The notes under the pieces are model-generated. The model made no database searches, had not been told where the DNA came from, and was given only the letters and a program-made list of their open reading frames with translations. A stretch of 64,000 bases of DNA from Streptomyces sp. CB00455 (GTDB lineage: Bacteria; Actinomycetota; Actinomycetes; Streptomycetales; Streptomycetaceae), in contig NZ_LIVQ01000003.1 in NCBI RefSeq assembly GCF_001905445.1, forward strand, positions 745,445-809,444, read 5' to 3'. Shown here in pieces: positions 58,514 to 64,000 of this stretch. The stretch's first letter is position 1, and the number at the start of each line of letters is the position of its first letter. A program made the position numbers and the translations under genes.

Positions 58514-59350
58514 ATGCGCACACACCGCAAGGCCCTGCTGCACTGGGTCGCCGTGCACTCCTTGGGCGTGGCCGCAGCCCTGTTCTTCGTCCTGCCCTTC
58601 GTCTTCCTCCTCCTGACCTCCCTGATGGCCGACCGGCAGGCACTGACCCGCGACCTGTGGCCGCACACCTGGCAATGGGGCAACTACGCCGAGGTGTGGC
58701 ACACCCCGGGCTTCCTGACCTGGTGGCGCAACACCCTGCTGTACGCCGGACTGGGCACCCTGTTGACCGTGGTCTCCTCCGTGCCCGTCGCCTACGCCCT
58801 CGCCAAGTTCCGCTTCCGCGGCCGGCGGCTCTCCCTGCTGCTGGTGATCTCGATGATGATGCTGCCGCCCCAGGTGGTGGTCATCCCGATGTACCTCTTC
58901 TGGGCCAGGCAGCTCGACCTGTCGGGCACGCTGTGGCCGCTGATCGTCCCGATGGCCTTCGGCGACGCCTTCTCCATCTTCCTGCTGCGCCAGTTCCTGC
59001 TGACCATCCCCGACGAGTACCTGGACGCGGCCCGCGTCGACGGCTGCGGCGAGGTGCGCACCCTGCTGCGCGTCGTCCTGCCGATGGCCAGGCCCGGGAT
59101 CGCGGCCGTCGCGCTGTTCCAGTTCTTCGCCGCCTGGAACGACTACTTCGGCCCGCAGATCTACGCCTCCGACAACCCGGCTGCCTGGACCCTCAGTTAC
59201 GGGCTGGAGTCCTTCAAAGGGGCGCACCACACCAACTGGAACCTGACCATGGCCGCGACCGTACTGGTCATGGCGCCGGTGATCGTCCTCTTCTTCTTCG
59301 CCCAGAAGGCGTTCGTCGAGGGAGTCACCCTGACCGGAGTGAAAGGCTAG
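58514..59350 (+). CDS. csnG: ABC sugar permease (CsnG-like)
   Basis: A 278-residue MalG-type permease with six helices and the EAA loop DAARVDGCGEVRTLLRVVLP. ATG 58514 lies 1 nt after the csnF stop. With CsnF it forms the membrane channel. In Streptomyces the shared ATPase MsiK normally energises importers of this kind, which fits the absence of an ATPase gene here. Confidence 0.87.
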   Translation: MRTHRKALLHWVAVHSLGVAAALFFVLPFVFLLLTSLMADRQALTRDLWPHTWQWGNYAEVWHTPGFLTWWRNTLLYAGLGTLLTVVSSVPVAYALAKFRFRGRRLSLLLVISMMMLPPQVVVIPMYLFWARQLDLSGTLWPLIVPMAFGDAFSIFLLRQFLLTIPDEYLDAARVDGCGEVRTLLRVVLPMARPGIAAVALFQFFAAWNDYFGPQIYASDNPAAWTLSYGLESFKGAHHTNWNLTMAATVLVMAPVIVLFFFAQKAFVEGVTLTGVKG

Positions 59351-59355
59351 CGACG

Positions 59356-60621
59356 ATGAAACTCGCAGTGGTGGGCGGCGGTTCCACCTACACCCCCGAA
59401 CTGGTCGACGGCTTCGCGCGGATGCGCGACACCCTGCCGATCGGCGAGCTGGTCCTGATCGACCCCGCCGCCGAACGGCTGGAGCTGATCGGCGGCCTGG
59501 CCCGGCGGATCTTCGCCCGGCAGGGGCACCCCGGCCTCGTCACCACCACCTGCGACCTCGACGCGGGGGTCGCCGGGGCCGACGCCGTCCTGCTCCAGCT
59601 GCGCGTCGGCGGGCAGGCCGCCCGCCTCCAGGACGAGACCTGGCCGCTGGAGTGCGGCTGCGTGGGACAGGAGACGACCGGCGCGGGCGGCCTCGCCAAG
59701 GCACTGCGCACCGTCCCGGTGGTCCTCGACATCGCCGAGCGGGTGCGGCGGGCCAGCCCCGACGCCTGGATCATCGACTTCACCAACCCGGTCGGCATCG
59801 TCACCCGGGCCCTGCTCCGGGCGGGGCACAAGGCGGTGGGGCTGTGCAACGTGGCCATCGGCTTCCAGCGGAAGTTCGCCGCGCTCCTGGACCTGGCGCC
59901 CGCCGACATCCACCTCGACCACGTGGGGCTCAACCACCTCACCTGGGAACTGGGGGTGCGCAGGGGCGGCCCGGCCGGCGAGGACCTGCTGCCGCGGCTG
60001 CTCGCCGAGCACGGCGAGGCCGTCGCCGGCGACATCCGCCTGCCGCGCGCCGTGCTGGACCGGCTGGGCGTCGTGCCCTCCTACTACCTGCGCTACTTCT
60101 ACGCCCACGACGAGGTCGTACGGGAACTGGCGACCAAGCCCTCGCGTGCCGCCGAGGTCGCCGCGATGGAGCGGGAGCTGCTCGCCCTGTACGGGGATCC
60201 GGCGCTGGACGAGAAGCCCGCGCTGCTCGCCAAGCGGGGCGGCGCCTTCTACTCGGAGGCGGCGGTGGACCTGGCGGCCTCGCTGCTGGGCGGCGGCGCG
60301 GGGGCCGTCCAGGTGGTCAACACCCTCAACAACGGCGCCCTGCCCTTCCTCCCCGACGACGCGGTCGTCGAGGTGCAGGCGCGCGTCGACGCCTTCGGAC
60401 CGGCGCCGCTGGCCGTGCCGCGGCTGGACCCGCTGTACGCCGGACTGGTCTCGCACGTGACGGCCTACGAGGACCTCGCGCTGGACGCTGCCCTGCGCGG
60501 CGGCCGCGGGCGGGTCTTCCGGGCGCTGCTCGCGCACCCGCTGGTGGGCCAGTACGACCGTGCCGAGGGGCTGACGGACCGGCTCCTGGCGCACAACAAG
60601 GAGCACCTGCCATGGGCGTGA
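59356..60621 (+). CDS. csnH: GH4 family 6-phospho-beta-glucosidase/glucosaminidase (CsnH-like)
   Basis: A 421-residue NAD- and metal-dependent glycosidase of family GH4, which acts by redox elimination. The dinucleotide motif VGGGSTYTPELVDGF is at 6-20, the metal-binding Cys164 in VGLCNVAIG and His194 in GLNHLTW, and the substrate-region motif DFTNPVGIVTRA. ATG 59356 is 5 nt after csnG. In the csn operon it is thought to split phosphorylated chitooligosaccharides. Its 3' end overlaps csnK by 10 nt. Confidence 0.88.
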   Translation: MKLAVVGGGSTYTPELVDGFARMRDTLPIGELVLIDPAAERLELIGGLARRIFARQGHPGLVTTTCDLDAGVAGADAVLLQLRVGGQAARLQDETWPLECGCVGQETTGAGGLAKALRTVPVVLDIAERVRRASPDAWIIDFTNPVGIVTRALLRAGHKAVGLCNVAIGFQRKFAALLDLAPADIHLDHVGLNHLTWELGVRRGGPAGEDLLPRLLAEHGEAVAGDIRLPRAVLDRLGVVPSYYLRYFYAHDEVVRELATKPSRAAEVAAMERELLALYGDPALDEKPALLAKRGGAFYSEAAVDLAASLLGGGAGAVQVVNTLNNGALPFLPDDAVVEVQARVDAFGPAPLAVPRLDPLYAGLVSHVTAYEDLALDAALRGGRGRVFRALLAHPLVGQYDRAEGLTDRLLAHNKEHLPWA

Positions 60622-61610
60622 CCCTGCCTTCCGTCCTGGCCATCGACGCCGGCAACAGCAAGACGGACGTGGCGCTGCTCGATCCGGACGGCTCCGTGCT
60701 CTGCTCGGGCCAGGCGGGGGGCTTCCAGCCGTTCCGGACGGGGGTGGCCGCGGCCGTCGACGTACTGGCGGAGGCGATGCGGGTCGCGGGGTTGCGCGGC
60801 GGCGCGGAGGGCGGGGCCGCCGCGCCCTGGGCCGACCACGTGTCGGCCTGTCTGGCCAATGCCGACTTCCCGGCGGAGGAGTGGAAACTGGCCCGCGAGA
60901 TCCGGCGGCGGAACTGGGGCCGGGTGACGGCGGTGCACAACGACACCTTCGCGCTGCTGCGCGCCGGGCTGCCGGCGGGCGCCGAGCCGCGGGGCGTCGC
61001 GGTGGTGTGCGGGGCGGGCATCAACTGCGTCGGCATGACCCCGGACGGGCGGACCGCACGCTTCCCCGCGGTGGGCCGGATCTCCGGCGACTGGGGCGGC
61101 GGGGGCGGCCTGGCCGAGGAGGCCCTGTGGTTCGCGGCGCGGGCCGAGGACGGCCGGGGCGAGGCGACGGAGCTGGCCCGCGCGCTGCCCGCGCACTTCG
61201 GCCAGGAGTCGATGTACGCGCTGGTCGAGGCGCTGCACCTGGGCCGCCTCCCGGCCGGGGCGCGGCACGAGGTGGCGCCGCTGCTGTTCGCGGTGGCGGC
61301 CGCCGGGGATCCGGTGGCGCTGGCGCTCGTGCACCGGCAGGCGGACGAGATCGTGGTGATGGCGACGGTGGCCCTGGAGCGTCTGGGCCTGCTGGCCGAG
61401 GACGTGCCCGTGGTGCTGGGCGGCAGTGTGCTGGCCGCCCGGCACCCGCAGCTCAACGGGAGGATCGAGGAGCTGCTCGCCGACCGCGCCCCCCGGGCCC
61501 GGGTGTCGGTGGTCACGGCTCCCCCGGTGCTGGGAGCCGGGCTGCTGGGGCTGGACGCGGTCGGCTCCCCGCCCCTCGCCCACCGCAGGCTCCGTGCCCA
61601 TTTCGGGTGA
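60612..61610 (+). CDS. csnK: BadF/BadG/BcrA/BcrD-type sugar kinase (CsnK-like)
   Basis: A 332-residue kinase of the N-acetylglucosamine/glucosamine kinase group (BadF/BadG ATPase fold). The phosphate loop is IDAGNSKTDVALLD (11-24), the adenosine and phosphate-2 motifs are ACLANADFPAEE and GRISGDWGGGGGLAEEALW. It overlaps csnH by 10 nt, so expression is coupled. It should phosphorylate imported amino sugars or oligosaccharides before CsnH acts; this is inferred from operon order. Confidence 0.85.
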   Translation: MGVTLPSVLAIDAGNSKTDVALLDPDGSVLCSGQAGGFQPFRTGVAAAVDVLAEAMRVAGLRGGAEGGAAAPWADHVSACLANADFPAEEWKLAREIRRRNWGRVTAVHNDTFALLRAGLPAGAEPRGVAVVCGAGINCVGMTPDGRTARFPAVGRISGDWGGGGGLAEEALWFAARAEDGRGEATELARALPAHFGQESMYALVEALHLGRLPAGARHEVAPLLFAVAAAGDPVALALVHRQADEIVVMATVALERLGLLAEDVPVVLGGSVLAARHPQLNGRIEELLADRAPRARVSVVTAPPVLGAGLLGLDAVGSPPLAHRRLRAHFG

Positions 61611-61818
61611 ACCGGCCCCGAGGGGGCGCCCGTCTGGAACCGTGGCGGCCACGCGAGCGTATTGACGGTGAAGGGCCGAGGGGGGCGCGCGCGGGGGCGG
61701 ATCGCCCAAGATCCGTCATTGGGTGCTGTGGGCGGCTGCGACTGGGTCCATACTGCTGCGCAAGGGGTGCCTCCCGGCAGCGGCCGGGGCGCAGGACAGG
61801 ACCGAGGGGGAGGTCACG

Positions 61819-63228
61819 GTGGTCATCACATCACGCGCGCCCGCGCCGGAGGGCGGTGTCCACGTGCCGCCCGCCGGGCCGCAGGGTCCGCCGCCCGGCG
61901 CACCGCCGAGGCGGGGCACCGCCTGGGCCGAGGGCGTGGAGCGGCTGCGGGAGGCGGCGACGACCGAGCCCGGCCGGCTGCGGATCATCGGGGCCGCCCT
62001 GGCCGCCCTGATCGTGCTGTTCGGCGCGGTGAGCCTGTGGGAGGTCTCCGTACGGACCGCGGCCGCCGACGACGTCGTGGGCCGCAGCCAGCCACTGAGC
62101 GCGGACGCCGCGAGCATCTACCGCTCCCTCGCGGATGCCGACACGGCCTCCTCCAGCGGCTTCCTCCTCGGTGCGAAGGAGGAGCGCGAGGTCCGTCAGC
62201 GGTACGAGAAGGACATCGCCAACGCCTCCAGGCTGCTGGTCAGCGCGGCCGCCACCACCGGGGGCAGCGAGAGCTCGCGCGAGCAGATCACCCTGCTGAG
62301 CGAGCAGCTGCCGCGCTACACCGGCCTGATCGAGCAGGCCCGGGCCGCCAACCGGCAGGGCCTGCCGCTGGGCGGGGCCTACCTGCGCTACGCCAACGAG
62401 CAGATGACCACCCAGCTGCTGCCCGCCGCCCAGCGGCTGTACGAGGCGGAGACGGACCGGCTCTACACGGACTACGACGACGCCCGGTCCTGGCCGCTGG
62501 TATCGCTCGCCGCGGGGCTGGTCGCGCTCGCCGCGCTGGCGTGGGCGCAGCGGCGCAACTACCTCCGGACGAACCGGGTCTTCAACCACGGACTGCTGGC
62601 GGCGACGGCGGCGTCCGTGGTGGTGCTGATGTGGCTGGCCGTGGGGCACACGGTGGCCCGGTCCTCCCTGAGCGAGGCCCGCGCGCAGGGGCAGGAATCG
62701 CTGAAGGTGCTCAATGACGCGCGGATCGCCTCCCTGCAGGCACGGGCGGGCGAGAACCTGACGCTGATCGCGCGCGGCGCCGTCCTGGCGGAGGACAACA
62801 AGTCCGACAAGTACGACGTGGACTTCACGACCAACATGAAGGCGCTGGACGCGGGGCTGGCGACCGCGCTGCGGCTGGCCGACGACGACGCCGGACGCTC
62901 CCCCGTGACCCGGGCGGCCGATGGCGTCAAGCAGTGGAAGCAGCGCCACGCGGCGGCCCGTGAGGCGGACCTCAAGGGCGATTACGAGGCCGCCCTGCCG
63001 CTGGTCATCGGGGACAAGGGCCACAAGGACAGCAGCGGGTCCGCCTTCGACACGGTGGACGCCTCCCTGGAGCAGGCGGTGGCCCACGAGCAGCGGGAAT
63101 TCACCCTGTCGGCCCGGGACGGGCTCGGCGCCCTGGGCGGGCTGCCGACCGGCACGGCGGTCCTCGCGGTCGCCGGTGCGGCGGCTGCCCTGCTCGGTAT
63201 CGGGCGCAGGCTTTCGGAGTACAGGTGA
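61819..63228 (+). CDS. GlnX-like four-helix membrane sensory protein
   Basis: A 469-residue integral membrane protein. GTG 61819 has GGGGGAGG 5 nt upstream. After a Pro/Gly-rich cytoplasmic start, membrane helix 1 (about 60-80) is followed by a helical extracytoplasmic domain (about 85-220), helices 2 and 3 (SLAAGLVALAALAWA and AATAASVVVLMWLAVGH), a second helical outside domain (about 280-430) and helix 4 near the C-terminus. This layout matches GlnX, which in mycobacteria links the glutamate-binding GlnH to the kinase PknG. The next gene overlaps it by 4 nt and encodes a GlnH-like binding protein. Confidence 0.75.
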   Translation: MVITSRAPAPEGGVHVPPAGPQGPPPGAPPRRGTAWAEGVERLREAATTEPGRLRIIGAALAALIVLFGAVSLWEVSVRTAAADDVVGRSQPLSADAASIYRSLADADTASSSGFLLGAKEEREVRQRYEKDIANASRLLVSAAATTGGSESSREQITLLSEQLPRYTGLIEQARAANRQGLPLGGAYLRYANEQMTTQLLPAAQRLYEAETDRLYTDYDDARSWPLVSLAAGLVALAALAWAQRRNYLRTNRVFNHGLLAATAASVVVLMWLAVGHTVARSSLSEARAQGQESLKVLNDARIASLQARAGENLTLIARGAVLAEDNKSDKYDVDFTTNMKALDAGLATALRLADDDAGRSPVTRAADGVKQWKQRHAAAREADLKGDYEAALPLVIGDKGHKDSSGSAFDTVDASLEQAVAHEQREFTLSARDGLGALGGLPTGTAVLAVAGAAAALLGIGRRLSEYR

Positions 63229-64000
63229 GCGCGATGCGGATACGGGCGGTGCGGACCTCCGGAGGCCAGGGGGCCGCCGGCGGCAGGGACACGGGAAACG
63301 GCCGGAGCGGCGTGCCCGGCGGGAGCGACGAAAGTGGCGCGCCCGGCCCGATCGGCACGGGCAGCTCGGACGGCGCGCACGGCACGCACGGCACGGAAGG
63401 CGCCGCCGACGTGACCGGGCGGCGGCGGCTGACGGGCCGGCTGCGCGGCTGGGGCGGGGTCAGCGCGATGGCCGCCGCCTGCGCGGTGACCGCCGCGGCC
63501 GTGCTGGTGCCGCTGGCCCGTACGGCTCCGGACACCGGCCGCCCGGCGGCCGTCCGCGAACCCGCCTCCGCGGCGGCGGCTCCGGCGACGCCCTGGACGC
63601 TCACCGACACCTGCCAGGACCCGGAGGCGAGCCTGCGCCCGTCCGGTCTGGACGGAGCCGCCATCGCGCGGATCAAGGCGGCGGGCAAGCTCGTCGCGGG
63701 CGTGGACCAGAACAGCTTCCGCTGGGGCTACCGCAACCAGGCCGTGGAGGGCGGCGGCCTCGACGGCTTCGACATCGACCTGGTGAAGGCCATCGCCCAG
63801 GACATCCTGGGCGATCCGAACGCGGTCATCTACCGGGCCATCCCCACCAGCCAGCGGGTCCCGGCGCTCCAGGAGGGCCGCGTCGACATCGTCGTGCGGA
63901 CCATGACCATCAACTGCAAGCGGCTGGAGGACGTCGCCTTCTCGACCGCCTACTTCGAGGCGGGGCAGCAGGTACTGGTGCCCAAGGGCTCCCCGATCAG
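63225..64000 (+). CDS. GlnH-like amino-acid-binding protein (partial, C-terminus outside window)
   Basis: Runs off the window after 258 codons. GTG 63225 overlaps the upstream stop (GTGA) and has GGAG 5 nt before it. A Gly/Arg-rich cytoplasmic N-terminus (about 60 residues) precedes one membrane segment (GVSAMAAACAVTAAAVLVPLA), so it is anchored rather than a plain lipoprotein. Then comes a periplasmic-binding domain of the polar amino-acid type: LVAGVDQNSFRWGYRN, DGFDIDLVKAIAQDILG, GRVDIVVRTMTINCKR. The two cysteines (DTC and NCK) may form a disulfide. In the mycobacterial order glnX-glnH-pknG it would be followed by a PknG-type kinase, which cannot be seen here. Confidence 0.75.
   Translation, partial: MSAMRIRAVRTSGGQGAAGGRDTGNGRSGVPGGSDESGAPGPIGTGSSDGAHGTHGTEGAADVTGRRRLTGRLRGWGGVSAMAAACAVTAAAVLVPLARTAPDTGRPAAVREPASAAAAPATPWTLTDTCQDPEASLRPSGLDGAAIARIKAAGKLVAGVDQNSFRWGYRNQAVEGGGLDGFDIDLVKAIAQDILGDPNAVIYRAIPTSQRVPALQEGRVDIVVRTMTINCKRLEDVAFSTAYFEAGQQVLVPKGSPI

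Overview
The window is a high-GC actinobacterial chromosome segment, almost certainly Streptomyces. The gene order mreC-mreB-ndk-(DUF4233)-folC-valS, then clpX-clpP2-clpP1-tig, then rpiB, sodF, pepN, a csn-type chitooligosaccharide operon and a GlnX/GlnH pair matches the core region of Streptomyces genomes. GTG starts with GGAGG-type ribosome sites and long GC-rich hairpin terminators are typical of the genus.

Layout. 1-7.6 kb (minus strand): cell-shape genes mreC (cut by the window edge) and mreB, nucleoside diphosphate kinase, a small membrane protein, folylpolyglutamate synthase and valyl-tRNA synthetase. 7.7-9 kb: two lineage-type exported proteins. 9.2-13.6 kb (minus): ClpX, ClpP2, ClpP1 and trigger factor, a protein-quality-control block. 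13.8-15.6 kb: tRNA-Pro and tRNA-Gly. The tRNA-Gly 3' half is duplicated 1.4 kb downstream and brackets the remains of a tyrosine-integrase element: a broken int, a trace of xis, and one intact small ORF resembling Imm32 immunity proteins. 15.7-20.3 kb: a small membrane protein, an HD phosphohydrolase overlapping a PLP decarboxylase, a 1.25-kb repeat-rich gap, and an ABC ATPase with low-complexity ends and a 17-G homopolymer.

20.3-29.7 kb: a membrane-bound PP2C/SpoIIE-type phosphatase, a Nei-type DNA glycosylase, rpiB, three paralogous amino-acid permeases interrupted by bioY, and sodF with a Nur-like operator and a likely 3'-UTR small RNA. 29.7-42 kb: a monothiol DsbA-like reductase, two aminopeptidase N paralogues, an AbiEi-type protein, a large secreted subtilase and aspartate-semialdehyde dehydrogenase. 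42-47.4 kb: a LysR regulator, two EamA exporters and an MFS exporter facing a MarR regulator across a perfect 30-bp palindromic operator.

47.4-64 kb: malQ, a secreted GH84 hexosaminidase with a discoidin domain, an HNH endonuclease, an MscS channel, the csnR-E-F-G-H-K operon (ROK regulator, ABC importer without its own ATPase, GH4 enzyme, sugar kinase), and a GlnX-like membrane protein overlapping a GlnH-like amino-acid-binding protein that runs off the window end.

Most of the window is conserved core genome. The accessory or unexplained parts are the tRNA-Gly mini-element, the repeat-rich interval at 18-19.2 kb with its neighbouring ATPase, and the exporter/MarR cluster. I found no CRISPR array, rRNA operon, intact insertion sequence or biosynthetic gene cluster.
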